Shown: positions 8,009 through 18,752, counted from the first letter of the stretch. The stretch is 64,000 bases of DNA from Phytophthora hibernalis (GCA_012656075.1 JAAKBF010000214.1:682001-746000), one strand, 5' to 3'. Notes: generated by a model not told the origin, from the sequence alone. A program made the numbers and translations.

Positions 8009-9888
8009 TCACGGTCTTTTTTTCTTGGGTTGGTAAGCCCACATGCGGCCACCCTCGGTTTGGGTCGAAGCATCTACCTTCCTGATTGACTTATCGAGAT
8101 CAGTTGCCCATACAGCGGCCTGAGTCTTCTGAGGGCGGTCATGAATGATTAGATTCTTCATGATAGCTTTGAGTTCAGCGACGTTGTTATCGGCGTTATC
8201 GCCATAGCTACCAGCTGAGCTGGAAATAATGCGGGGTTAAAGAAGAACATGATGTTTATAGTAGTCTCGTGATAATTTCTTTAAATTCTTTATCATCGAT
8301 GAGACGATTGCTATACATATCTACTGTGAGAGACTTGAGCTGCTTGATGATACTCGGATTATCATTTCCTAACTGAATCTCCCCTTGAGCTTATCATACT
8401 CAGCGCGAAGTGTTTCAAGTGGATCCGTGAGCTTATCGTGGAAATTGTACTGAAGATGAGTGATCGCGAGGATCTCCTTGAACATTTTTTTATCTTCGAC
8501 GCTGAGCTTGTCATACGTTGGTTGATCAATATGCTGCTTATACACAAGAGTTCTGATCATGCCTTGAAGACTATCACTGATCTGACACTTCGGTCCGCAC
8601 TTTCGACGATTCGGTTGCACAATCACAAGAGTCTTAGCATCGAGGTCAGGAATACGAATGTACTTGCTACCAAGCTGGCGATATACGTAGGCACTTGGTG
8701 TTGCTAAACCCTGAATCTCATTCAGATTGTAGGTTCTTCCTCGTCGGACAACTCCTTCCAGTGGAGCCACGCCTGCCCCCTTAGACCACGACCCTTAAGC
8801 CCCTCCCCGCGAGCACGCTTAGCAAAGTCGTCGGCAGCTCGCTCACGTTCCTCTTCTTCCGCGATCTCCTGAGCCGCAATGCTATATTGTTTGGCTTTTG
8901 CGTTAAATACAGCTTTTGTTGCCTTCACAGCTGATGTCGCTGCCTTTAGTGCCGATCGAGCTGATTTTGAGTTATTTCCTTTAACGGACTTCTTAGCTTC
9001 TTCGTATCGCTTTTGAGCCTCTCCATAATTCAGGTAAGCGCGTTCGGCGTCATCATGAAGCTTATCCAATTCACTCTCCTCATATACCTCCTCACTTTGT
9101 TGCTTGATATCATCAGCATTGTTGAAGATGACCTCGCGAATGATCTTGAGATTGGCATTCACATTTTTAATCATTTTCTTCTCCTCTTCAGTTGCAGGAC
9201 CTTCGATATCAGTTGCAGTACGATGGACATCTTCCAAGCCACTTAGAAGCGCAAGGAATGTATCCATCCAACGCATCACCTTCATCAGCTCCGTCCAAGC
9301 GTTTCCTGAAACAAGTTTATGGTCCTTATTCCTAATGTTGAAATAGTGATTCTCACTTGGTACGCTAAAATAGTACGTGGCATGGGCTTTTACACCATTC
9401 TTAGTATCGACAACAGGCTTAAGACGAAATGGGATAACGATCTTGTTATCAAAGAGGCTCTTGTAGTACTCATATAGAATTTTCTTAGCTTCGCTATCAG
9501 GGATTGATAGATTTCTAACCATATTTTCATCTAAACCGGTTCTCGTACCATGTCGTGCCTCGCGCTCTTCATCATCATCATAAGGCTTGTAGTCCTTAAT
9601 GGTTCTCTCGATATCATTAGCTCCAACCATAGTAAGTTCCAAGCCTCGGCTCTTAACCAAGTCCAAGAACACTCTTAGTGTGGATTGCCAGTCAATCTTC
9701 CTCAGTGCTGCTGTGTGCTTCAGGTTTGATTCTTTTCCAAACACATCAACGGATCCATCCTTGACCCAAACATACTGTTCTAATGAGCTTTTGTCAGATT
9801 TATATTTATCCTTGAAAATCGGTACAATGCTCTTCATTAGTCCATTCGAATCGAGCATCTCCATGTTTTTGGAAATAATCCAGAGCAT
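8009..9888 (-). pseudogene. Large unknown element protein, several frameshifts
   Basis: A probable single gene of about 620 residues. The first frame (9888-8722) encodes an alpha-helical protein with a WQSTLRVFLDLV segment and an acidic loop. A long coiled coil follows (about residues 245-365, rich in EEE/KAA), then an LKGRGLRG motif that fits the adenain cleavage pattern. The reading continues in the frame 8770-8369 (VRRGRTYNLNEIQGLATPSA, then an RKCGPKC pair). It goes on past a shift at about 8380 (GNDNPSIIKQLKSLTVDMY) and, after a stop or shift near 8240-8270, as VAELKAIMKNL and AVWATDLDKSI with a stop at 8009-8011. I do not recognise the family. The protease-like site and coiled coil would suit a virion or scaffold protein. 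Confidence 0.55.
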
Positions 9889-9898
9889 TTTAAATCTA

Positions 9899-10644
9899 CT
9901 ACTCGTCGTCGGATGTGGTAGAAGTTATTTTTCTACCAAATGTAATATTGGGCAGTCTCCGATCCTTAAGAACAACATCAAGTTCTTCTAATTCATCACC
10001 AGTTCGCTTATTCTTTTCTAAACGCATAATGGTTCTCGTTCGATTTTCTTCATCCAACATTCCATGTGTTTCATCGATCGATTGACTTTCATCATAGTAT
10101 ATATCTTTAATCTTCTCCATAGTTGCTACCCAGTCAATATACTCGTATCGTTTGTATTTTTTACCATTTCTCGATACAAGCGCCCCGTTTTCACTAATAA
10201 CATAGCGTTTATCGTCTTTAGTATCTTTCTTTTTAATCGGACGAATTCTAAGCGCAACCCAATTAGGATACTTTTGTAAAAAGCTTTGACCCATTCACGT
10301 GATGAAACTTGCTCCTCCGTATCAAGCCGGCTGGGTTTAGAAGATGTATTTGTTTCTGCATCTGTTGTTGAAGGCTTGGCATCGATAGATGCATCAAGCG
10401 TGCTTTGCCCGCGACTCGACTGGGAACCAGTCTCAACCATTTGAGCGCTATTATCCACCCCGATATCTGATGTCGTAGGATTTACCTGAATGTTTCTGTC
10501 AGTTTTATCAATACGAAGTGTGTTTGTTGCATTGTCTGACATTCGAACGCCGTTATCTACTCCAACATCTACCATAATGGGGCGAACATTTACTTCAGGA
10601 TCAGTTGATACCTCAGGGTTTGTTTGGGAGGATTCATCACTCAC
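9899..10644 (-). pseudogene. Unknown element gene with disordered N-terminus, one frameshift
   Basis: The frame 10644-10126 starts with about 110 residues rich in S, T, D and N. They contain repeats such as VDVGVDNGVRM and SDIGVDNSAQM, so the region is likely disordered. It leads into VSSREWVKAFY. Just there the coding shifts to the frame 10294-9899 (YPNWVALRIRPIKKKD, then an acidic C-terminus). The slip is at a TTTTTACAAAA tract near 10275-10290. The 11-residue internal repeat suggests duplication. Its start overlaps the stop of the upstream gene, implying one transcript. No function can be assigned. Confidence 0.5.
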
Positions 10645-10975
10645 CGTTTTTTAAGGGCTCAGATGATCCGGTGGAGGAATCTGTCTGAGCTGATGTGGAA
10701 GATGTGGAAGTTATGCTTATAGTTTTACCTACGTCGCTTGCCCACGACGCTCCTTCGTACATATCACGCTTAGCATTAGCTTGACGAACACGACGTTGAG
10801 CTCTTTCAAGAAGCTCATGTCGTTTTTGCTCTCTCTGAGCGAGGGATGTGAAATTAGGGAACATTGTGTCTATATCATCTGAATCATAAAAAATGAGTAC
10901 ATAATTACCAGTAGCTCGGCATAACTGAGTCGTGTCGAAATTGAGAGTACGAATGACAAATATGATTTCGCTCAT
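10637..10975 (-). CDS. Unknown 112-residue element protein
   Basis: An intact small ORF. Residues 1-45 form a compact beta-rich start (SEIIFVIRTLNFD, YVLIFYDSDD), followed by a basic helix (QREQKRHELLERAQRRVRQA) and a serine/threonine-rich tail. It overlaps the start of the next gene by a few bases and follows closely on the CxxC gene. The three ORFs look co-transcribed. I do not recognise it. Confidence 0.5.
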   Translation of the reverse strand: MSEIIFVIRTLNFDTTQLCRATGNYVLIFYDSDDIDTMFPNFTSLAQREQKRHELLERAQRRVRQANAKRDMYEGASWASDVGKTISITSTSSTSAQTDSSTGSSEPLKNGE

Positions 10976-11195
10976 TAAGAAGACTTAGATAGCGGTCCTT
11001 GATGCAATGAAATGGAACTCCAAATATTGCTTCCAACTCGTGGCGATACTTACGATTTACTACCGTTTTTCGGAAATTGGCTGATGCATCAAGGTTCATT
11101 AGTTCGTTCTTGATTCGGCTTACTTCATGGATAATCCATAGCTTCCGCTGAAGCTTAGCAAGCTCACGGTCCTTTTCTAAACAACTGGGGCACAT
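10905..11195 (-). CDS. Small CxxC coiled-coil element protein
   Basis: The start is probably ATG 11195 (MCPSCLEKDRELAK), 12 nt after a TATATAT box. A longer frame begins at a TTG at 11216. The protein opens with a CxxC pair and a helical segment (LAKLQRKLWIIHEV), then continues basic. The CxxC plus coil could be half of a zinc-binding site. Its 3' end overlaps the next gene by about 70 nt, and the last 25 residues may not be real if there is an indel near 10980. Function unknown. Confidence 0.45.
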   Translation of the reverse strand: MCPSCLEKDRELAKLQRKLWIIHEVSRIKNELMNLDASANFRKTVVNRKYRHELEAIFGVPFHCIKDRYLSLLNERNHICHSYSQFRHDSVMPSYW

Positions 11196-11206
11196 TATAT
11201 TATTAC

Positions 11207-11213
11207 TATATAT
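11207..11213 (-). promoter_or_regulatory. TATATAT box before the CxxC gene
   Basis: TATATAT on the minus strand, 12 nt upstream of ATG 11195. Confidence 0.35.
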
Positions 11214-11395
11214 CAAGTCAGATAATTCAAAACGTTTCGCAAAAATAGATCGAACAATATACTTGAGTCAAAAGCTTACAGAGGATGTCTCTATCAAAAT
11301 TATTTACAAGCTAACTATGACTCATTTTTTAAACCCCAGTACTCCTTTTCAAGAGTTGATCTCCTGTTTGTTTTTTTACTAAAAATGTGCGGCCT

Positions 11396-11896
11396 TCAGT
11401 TCGATAGCCACGTCTGGTGTCGACTGGATTTGATATGCGTTGATTTATGTTTTCTGGCGTACTTACCGCCACAATCGCAGTTAAACTTTTCTAATGCCTT
11501 AGCAACATTATGCGGAAGCTTATTTTTAATCCTGCTCTTTTCTCGAAGTAGTTCGATATGGGTTGCTTTATAGTTTTTAAAGTAAAGATCCTTAAACATG
11601 ATTGCGTTATTTTTATTGACACAGCTACGTCTAAGCTTATTAATCCATAGTTGTTCATAAGCTCGTAAATGTGTTTTATCTGCAACTTCATATTCCTTGA
11701 TCAAAATGATCTTAAATTGTTCAATACCATGTTTATCAAAGTGTTCGAAAATGGAGACATTGGACGTTCTACCTTTCTTCCATTTTTGGAAGTCAGCCTT
11801 ATGACCTGACCATCGGTTGCTCACGGTATTAAGTGTCGAGCCTACATAACAGATTAAACTCTGTCTGTGGATAATTTTGTAGATTCTCCCAATCAT
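11396..11896 (-). CDS. GIY-YIG endonuclease 3
   Basis: Intact, 166 residues. GRIYKIIH and ICYVGST give the GIY-YIG core, and the catalytic helix contains SNRWSGHK. The C-terminus has CDCGGKYARKHKSTH, the same finger-like module as in the other two copies. The conserved AYEQLWINKL segment links it most closely to the broken copy at 2439-3043. It lies alone between the CxxC gene and the integrase, with a run of TA repeats (11916-11926) about 20 nt before its ATG. Confidence 0.9.
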   Translation of the reverse strand: MIGRIYKIIHRQSLICYVGSTLNTVSNRWSGHKADFQKWKKGRTSNVSIFEHFDKHGIEQFKIILIKEYEVADKTHLRAYEQLWINKLRRSCVNKNNAIMFKDLYFKNYKATHIELLREKSRIKNKLPHNVAKALEKFNCDCGGKYARKHKSTHIKSSRHQTWLSN

Positions 11897-11915
11897 TTTT
11901 ACGATGATTGCCTTC

Positions 11916-11926
11916 TATATATATAT
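11916..11926 (-). promoter_or_regulatory. TATATATATA box before GIY-YIG gene 3
   Basis: An uninterrupted TA run about 20 nt upstream of the minus-strand ATG at 11896, between this gene and the integrase stop at 11940. Confidence 0.35.
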
Positions 11927-11939
11927 CCCAATTCTTGCT

Positions 11940-13019
11940 TCAGAAAGGAATTTCTTTAGCCCCAAAATATTCCTTCTCTAACTCAGACGGTCTGTTTTTA
12001 TTAATTAAACGGAGATTTGAGAATGGTTCCCACGTTGAATCATCATATCCAATCCATTTGATAAGATATTTGAACTTCCCGGTTCGCATCTTTTTGTGAT
12101 CTAAGATTTTCTCAGCTTCAAAGACTTGGTTCTTGGCGGATGGGGCATCTGTAGTCTCATCGTCAACCGGTTTGATATCATTGAATGATTTGTAGAGAAT
12201 ATGACCGTTTTTAGATCTGATTTGGATCCGATAGCCATCGATACCAACTACTTCGTAGATAGACTTACTCCATTGAGCCGATTCTTTCTCAAATTGCTTC
12301 TTCTTCAAACGATAAAGCACAGAAGTTCCAATTTCGAGTCGATTCTCGAGATTTTCCATAGTTGTGTTGTTATGACTCAATTCTGATTCAATTACCTGTC
12401 CAGTCGCTTCATTTGGTGTCATTTTGATAGAAGTGTGAACCGTATTGTTGTAGTTGTCGATGACGTCACTAAGAAGCTTAATCGATAAAGGTTGCTTTAT
12501 CTTCATCAGCCTCGATTTAAGCGTACGATTGAAGCGCTCAATCTTACCCATTGTTCCATGATCACCTGGCTCGTTATTGTAGTGAGTAATAGATTTTCGC
12601 TTGAAATATGCTTGAGCGTGCCTATTCATGAACTCAGATCCATTGTCGGTTGTCAAAATATCAACGTTAAGCGATTCAAGAGCTTTAATCCCCTTGGAAA
12701 CACTGCTCCATCGTTTGTCAGTTAATATCTTAGCAAAACCAATTCTGGAGTTGATATTGATAGCAGTTAGAATGGTATTTCCTCTCCAGAATGCTAAATC
12801 AGCTTGCCAACTATTTGGATTGGTCGAAGCAATCTTGAAACCATCAAATTGTGTTGTTTTTCCATGGTACCGTTGAATGTCAGTCTGATTACCATACCAC
12901 TCCTTAACATCCTTCAATCGAATAGATTTTTCAATTTGTTTAGCCTTCTGATATAGAGCATTGCTGCCGATATACCCTGTTTTTGGATTGTGATATAACT
13001 TCGATAGTAGCGCATCCAT
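11940..13019 (-). CDS. Polinton integrase (DD35E) with C-terminal chromodomain
   Basis: An intact 359-residue retroviral-type integrase. The catalytic triad is D74 (WQADLAFW), D125 (LTTDNGSEF) and E161 (GKIERFNRTLK). The spacing of the second pair is exactly 35. After the core comes a beta-barrel-like region with GTSVLYRL and VVGIDGYRI. A chromodomain spans residues 299-352 (VFEAEKILDHKK, YLIKWIGYDDSTWEP). In Mavericks this enzyme joins the terminal inverted repeats to target DNA and makes short duplications. The chromodomain may steer insertion to methylated histone H3. It lies directly downstream of PolB on the same strand, the usual arrangement. It is the best preserved core gene of the element. 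Confidence 0.96.
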   Translation of the reverse strand: MDALLSKLYHNPKTGYIGSNALYQKAKQIEKSIRLKDVKEWYGNQTDIQRYHGKTTQFDGFKIASTNPNSWQADLAFWRGNTILTAININSRIGFAKILTDKRWSSVSKGIKALESLNVDILTTDNGSEFMNRHAQAYFKRKSITHYNNEPGDHGTMGKIERFNRTLKSRLMKIKQPLSIKLLSDVIDNYNNTVHTSIKMTPNEATGQVIESELSHNNTTMENLENRLEIGTSVLYRLKKKQFEKESAQWSKSIYEVVGIDGYRIQIRSKNGHILYKSFNDIKPVDDETTDAPSAKNQVFEAEKILDHKKMRTGKFKYLIKWIGYDDSTWEPFSNLRLINKNRPSELEKEYFGAKEIPF

Positions 13020-13057
13020 GGTCTATATTAGAAACAAAAAATATGGAAATAGATCCC

Positions 13058-16000
13058 CTAAATATCGAGCGGAATCGTAGAAATACCGTCTGACAGTACC
13101 TGTCGCTTGTCGTACCAATAATTGAGCGCTGTTTTGGTTTGAGTATAGGTAATGATCGATTTGGTTTCTTTCGATAGTCTGAAACCCTTGTTAGTACCCC
13201 GAAGTGTGATACGGTCCCGTACAACTGTCTCAAAACCGTCTGGGCTAAGTACATCAACATTGCGACCACGCCCCTGCTGTACACCCTTAGCACTGACTTT
13301 GACCTTGTGCTCCTCGTCCGGTAGATAGCAGATGTAGTTCTTAGAGGATAATGAGACCATTGCATCACCTCGCCACTCTTCCTTAAATAGTCCAGGCGTG
13401 CGGCGATCGAACTTGGCTACCTCGGCGTTGTAGTCTCGCGGGAACCACTCATACTTATGCTCATCGAAGTGATCACGTAGTTCAGGCTTGATGCATTCTT
13501 TGAATGGGTTCTCGCAGCTGAACGCGATATAGCCACTGTCCGTGTCCATCTCCTGATATTGAAAGTCTGAACGATCGAAGTAAAAGTCGATGCAGTCATA
13601 GTAAAACTGAAGCATGCGTAGCTTAGCGAGCTGATAGATAGCAATCGATAAATGGATCGGGTTCTTGTTGTTGAGCCGACGCTTTTTCATCGTAATCTCA
13701 CAAGAATCATTAAGCTCCTCCAACCCGTGGAACGTAAAGTGTTCGATCTTGCTCTTAATAGCTTTGTCGTTCGACTCATACTTGACCTCTTTGTGCTTGC
13801 TCATATCCATTCCAGATCGACCGAAAGCACTGTTGCCTACAAGTTTCATCATCTCAGCAATCATCGCCTTCGACTTATCAACATCACCCTTTCGTCGAGC
13901 GTTTGATACAGCCTCCATAAATGGATCAAAAGCCTTGTGAGAGCTGGCCTTAATAAAGCAGTAAGTCTTGGTAATCTCCAAACCGTGGGAAAGATACCAT
14001 TTAAGCAAAGGTGCGTATATAAGAATCTTTTCACCAAAGTAGCTACCTATCAGCTTACGAGCTGGTTTTGCTCGGCTTTGCTTACGTGCCTCGTTGTACT
14101 TGTACATGTGATGACCAATGACACTCTCATCAGCACAATCGATTAGCGTATTCTTGAAGATTGGGGTCATCTCACTGAAGTACTCTTTCAAGTGCTCTGG
14201 TGTGCGAATATTACACTCGAGGAAGCCGAAAATCTTATCAGAAACGATGTCCTCGACAATGCCATCATAAGCCTCGATCGTAGTCAATCGTCCGCATGGC
14301 ATCTCATTACCAAGTGCCCATAGGTATAAAGCGTTGGCATCGTATCCGATAATTTTCTTACAGAGCTTACCTCCACGAATCTTCGTCTCGTTGCGCTTAG
14401 CGTAGCGATTAAAGATAATAGATGGACCTCCAGCAATGTTGGCCTTCATCTTAGCGTAGATATCCTTTTCCTCCTTATCAATGCTATACACCAATCTGTC
14501 CGAGTTGAACTCAAGCAACTTCTTATAGCGGAATCCCTTGAGAGACATGTCCTTACGGGCGGTGTTGCACTTGATACAGCTAACCAATACGTTGCCATCG
14601 ATGTGTCCAAGCTTGTTGTTGATACGGTCTGCTGAAGCGGTATCGACGGTCAGCTGACAGTAGCATAAACCACACAGATACTTTTGCTTTTGCAACAATG
14701 TATTCAAGTGAGCAAGTGTCATACCAAATTCCCGCTTTGCCTTAGCATCCTGACTCTTGTAGCCACCCATACGCTGGGGTGGAAATTGGAATGCGTTAGC
14801 AGGTGTCTTATCCGGATATTGGAGATTGTTAAAGCAGGTCTGATACATAACTTTTTCACTAAGTCCTGGTAGAGACACACCATCAGCGAACATATCCAGA
14901 TCGAAACGCATGAATAGCTCGCGCTGGGCTTTGATAGCCTTGATGAATGGGACTACATCGAGATTGTTGTACCAGACCAGTAGGTCCTTGATGGATTTCA
15001 TCTCATAGTACTTCCACACAAACTTCACTCGCTCGTATTCATCATCGCTGATGCTTGTTCCACGGAGCTTGCTGTCAAAAGCTGACTTAGGCGGAATAGT
15101 AGTCTGGTTGAGTACATTGAACGCGGTGATGTATTCATACGGGAAAAGACCCTTGCCAAGACCACAGACACATCTAATTTTGTCATCACATTTGCAGCCA
15201 CCGAGATATGTCGTAAGATACTTATCGTAGCTGGTACCAGCCGGTACATAGTTGCTAATATCGAGCATTTTCATGTTCGATGTAGCAATGCACATGTAGC
15301 TGGGGTTCTTGATAACAGATTTGATGTTGTCAGTACCAATGATGGCGAATAAGTCGCTCTTAATCAAGTTGATATCGTATCGACCCGAATTGAAGCCGAA
15401 CACTGGAACCTGATCAATCTGCTGTTTAAGTCTTCCGTAGTCGGACCTCTGCTTACCAAAGCCAAGACTGTTATGGAAGTGGAAGAAGCTATCATACTTC
15501 CTTCCTTAATCCAACTCTCCACATCAGACATCTTGTACTTCTTACCCACATTGACGCCTGGAATTTCCAAACCTGTCAGACCGTGCGCGTTGATGATTTT
15601 TGCAGAAGCGACTTATACTTATCGACATTGTACTGTTGGATCTTCAGCGATACATCACCGATGTATTTGAACATATCCGTCAGCAGCATCTTCGGATCGT
15701 CATTCACAAAGCAGCGCACCTCCTCGGTTAAGCTATCAGCAACGGATACAGACACAGGAATGTGTTCGTTCGTGAAGACAGTACTTTCACCGTGTTGAGT
15801 CGCGGTAGGCTTAAGGATTGCCTCAAAGTCATAAACAATGAAGTTGTCGATGTATTGATTGGCCTCCTTAATGGAATACTTTGTAAGCAGTGATCGAATC
15901 GCGTTAGGAGCTGGCCTGTAGATAGTTGGCTCAGCAGGGAAGCTCTCAATATTCACAAGCTCGCACTGATTTTTCTTGTGGTTTTTGAGTCTTTCACCGC

Positions 16001-17042
16001 TCACGAATATCATTTCACACTTGGGGCACTGATACTTAGACTGAAGCATATCGATGCTCTTGATGTAGAGAGCGTGATTCTCGTGTGATAGAATATCCAT
16101 AGATTCAAACCCCTTGTCCGACCTACGAATACATTCTACATTCCCAGAAGCTACATCCATGCTATATACGTTAATACCGAGCTGGAAGCAGTCCTCAACC
16201 TCATCGAGCTGTAGCAGGTCAATAGGCTTGAAGCTCCTAAATAGACTCAACGTATACTTTACTCCCTTAAAAGAGCAGTAGCGCTTGAATGCATCCTTCA
16301 CCTGAGCCTGAATTCTGCGAGGATCCTTCTTAGCGCTCTGGAATGTGTGCCAGGTGATGCAGTGGAAGACGCACTTGTTGTTGGTCTTAGGGAAGTTGAT
16401 TACATGCTTGTTTTCGCGGATAATCTTAGGAATAACAGCGTCGCTATCCCCAAGAGCATGGTCGCGATGGTAGACTAAAATCTTGAATGCAGTGATCGCC
16501 TTAAGCTTATATCCGGAGCTGGGGTAGTTCAGCTTGTCAGCCAACTCCATAGACCGAATTTCCGAAATCACCTTCTTTCGAATATCCGCCTTGCTGTTGA
16601 TTGCGACAGGCTTATTGAATACATAAGTGTTTGCGAGATTCGGGTAGAAGTAGCGAGTGTCATCAGGATCAGTCTTGCCCACAAGTTCGTACCCGAGAGC
16701 AATATTTACCTTAAAAGCACTTGCCTGAGTTGAAAGAACGTTCTCGAGCTTATCGTAGAAATCAGTAGCCTCGATACCCTCATATAAGTGTGATTCCATG
16801 TGATTACCAGTGTAAAACCGGTACTTGGGATCAGACTTATAGTCAGGCGACATATGCTTCTCAAGGGTTTCAACAGAAACATTGTACTGCTTAGCCACCA
16901 ATTTCTTGTTGACTGAACGAGAAATGTTGCTAACATATACCATCTTTCCAGTTCTACCTCGAACCTTAACCCGGTAGCTGCTACCCCATTTGACAGCTTG
17001 GATATTTAATCTCTTTAATCCTGCGAGTTCGTATGCAAACAT
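13058..17042 (-). pseudogene. Protein-primed DNA polymerase B with embedded HNH domain, frameshifted
   Basis: The N-terminal frame (17042-15576, 488 aa) has a NKCVFHCITWH cysteine segment, a C2H2 finger at about 339-360 (CPKC to NHKKNQC) and exonuclease motif I FIVYDFEAIL (D405, E407). Two shifts between about 15580 and 15480 lead to the large frame ending at 13058. That frame has exonuclease II (FGFNSGRYDINLI) and III (YNNLDVVPF), polymerase motif A YDANALYLWAL (D355 of this frame), motif B KLVGNSAFG and motif C EMDTDSGY. Between the exonuclease and palm is an HNH-like module at about 215-300 (CGLC, DRINNKLGHIDGN, SCIKCN). The enzyme replicates the element from a terminal protein. The frame breaks would inactivate it if they are real. 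Confidence 0.93.
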
Positions 17043-17048
17043 ATTGCC

Positions 17049-17055
17049 TATATAT
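17049..17055 (-). promoter_or_regulatory. TATATAT box before PolB
   Basis: TATATAT lies 7-13 nt upstream of the PolB ATG at 17042 on the minus strand. Confidence 0.35.
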
Positions 17056-17163
17056 CTTCGACTAAATTAATCTCGTGAGAATCGACTTTATAATTATTGG
17101 ACCTTGTATCAGGATCGACTTTATATTAGGGCTCACTTTATATCTGAGAATTTTTTTAATTAA

Positions 17164-17361
17164 TTAGTTAAGTTCGCTTTGCTTAAGTTCGGATTTACTT
17201 AAGTAATTCTTCGTCTTACGAGCACGAATTTCTTCGCGATTCTTCTCATCATATTCTCGCTGCTTAGCCAGTCGCGTTTCCCTTGTTTTCAGATAGTACC
17301 GCTTTTGAGCGGCTTTGATTCGCTCTTTGTTAAGTTCGTATTGATCGGGTGAGTATGTCAT
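17164..17361 (-). CDS. Small basic helical element protein
   Basis: 65 residues, strongly charged, with a repeated pattern of the type RIKAAQKRYYLKTRETRLAK and REYDEKNREEIRAR. Such N-K-x-x-R repeats are common in small proteins of giant viruses and Polinton-like elements and may bind nucleic acid. I do not know a function. A TATATAAAG box abuts the ATG (17365-17370). It is the last AT-rich, element-like gene before the composition changes at the Crinkler. Confidence 0.5.
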   Translation of the reverse strand: MTYSPDQYELNKERIKAAQKRYYLKTRETRLAKQREYDEKNREEIRARKTKNYLSKSELKQSELN

Positions 17362-17364
17362 CTT

Positions 17365-17370
17365 TATATA
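17365..17370 (-). promoter_or_regulatory. TATATAAAG box before the small basic gene
   Basis: On the minus strand TATATAAAG directly precedes ATG 17361. It is much closer to the start than the other boxes, so transcription may start within or very near the coding sequence. Confidence 0.3.
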
Positions 17371-17447
17371 CTATTAACTTTATATTTGTCAGGATGAAAA
17401 AATCATGATAAAAAGCAATTTATTAGTGATGCATGCCGAAGGGAGAA

Positions 17448-18752
17448 TCAGCTGAAATAACTCAACGTGGGAATAGATCGAGTGACCTGCCGAGCCACAG
17501 CACGCGCCATCTCAATGTCGGGACCTAACATACTGGCGATGTCATAGTATCGTTCGATGCTTTCACGAATCCCGCCACTTTCACCCTCTCCGATAAGTGG
17601 TAACACATTTTTCAGCTTCAATCTCTTCACGGGATTTTGGAAACACGGTAACGTGATCTCGGTGGCAGCACCAGTACCACTTGTCGGCGGCTGCTCCAGT
17701 AGCACTTTTATCACTTCGAAAGCCTCACCTGGCTTGTTGATTGCCGCTTTGCAGATACGGGCAGAGTTGTTTAACTTCTCGGCCACCCAGAAGAATAACC
17801 ACTCGCCTTTCAGATCAGTAAGTAGCGCCATTACTGGGTCGCTAGCCAGCAGATCCAAAGCAATCAGCTCCGACAATGCCTGAAAGTCGTTGCTTGGTTT
17901 AACTTCTCTCTTCACTTCAATCAGCATCTTCACTTCAGGCAAGTACTGCACCTCGGACGGCCTCATCTTAACAACATCACTCAGTATGAGGAGATCGGTA
18001 CGTCCAGCGAGCTTAATTTCGCGACCAGGAACTTCAACAGTGAGGATATTTGTGCCTCTTTCCACGCCAATCACGGAAAGCTGCTTCTGCACAAGCACAT
18101 CGGCAATGTTGCGTTCAACGTAGGCGCGATATCGTTGGCGCTGCTGCTCCTCAGTGAGCACGACCTTTCGCCGTTCTCGACAGTAACACTCTTCCACTCG
18201 TATGGGCCAACCGAAGACCCTCTCCAGCAGCAAACGGAACTGTGCGTACAAATTCCACCCGAACATCCAAGTCGCTCAGAAGCATTCTGCCTTGGGTCGA
18301 GGTTACCTCCGAGTGGACATATTTGCGTTTCCTACAACTTGCTTGCGTAGGTCGTCTAATTTTGCTGATAATTCCGCCAACGCAGAAGTATCGCTCGCTG
18401 AACCAACTGCACCATCCGGAACCACCACCAGCACGTGGATCGTCTTCTTCGTCGGAGCACCTCCAAACAAGTCGCCAATCTCTTCTGCTGGGTCGATTTC
18501 TCCGTCCAGCAGCTCCTTCACGTGCTCAGGAATGGCTCCACTTCGCATAGCAACCACATCGGGATCGTTCGACGGCAGCCACTTGCCGTCCGTCGTCTTC
18601 GCCAGGAAGAGCTGCAGCTCGTCTGCAGGAAACTGGTACATCTTCTCCTTCTTGATCTCCTTCTTCAACGCAGACACTGATGCACCCTCGTCAATATCCA
18701 CCTCGAACGCGCTACCCGCCACGCCAACGATCGCACAGAACAGCTTCACCAT
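17448..18752 (-). pseudogene. Crinkler (CRN) effector with PD-(D/E)XK nuclease-like domain
   Basis: The N-terminus from ATG 18752 (MVKLFCAIVG) is the ubiquitin-like CRN header with LQLFLAK (LFLAK at residues 48-52) and the closing IHVLVVVPDG motif (about 105-114). The C-terminal open frame (18266-17448) has a PD-(D/E)XK pattern: GRTD at 88-91, IEVK at 116-119 and QALSE at 129-133, followed by ALDLLASDPVMALLTD. Between them the main frame has a TAA (18303) and a TGA. A different frame there reads KYVHSEV and GRMLLSDL, which looks like normal CRN linker. So a pair of compensating shifts (near 18335 and near 18200) is more likely than two genes. CRNs are host-nucleus effectors of oomycetes. The gene lies inside the Maverick, is GC-richer than its neighbours and lacks a TATATA box. 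Confidence 0.87.

Noticed and set aside
8722..9888. Major capsid protein
   Set aside because: The sequence is helical and coiled-coil-rich, with no jelly-roll-like strand pattern. I leave it as unknown.
18267..18302. Intron between the two CRN frames
   Set aside because: A GT-AG pair exists, but it would be only about 34 nt long, below the usual oomycete intron. The alternative frame reads as CRN linker.
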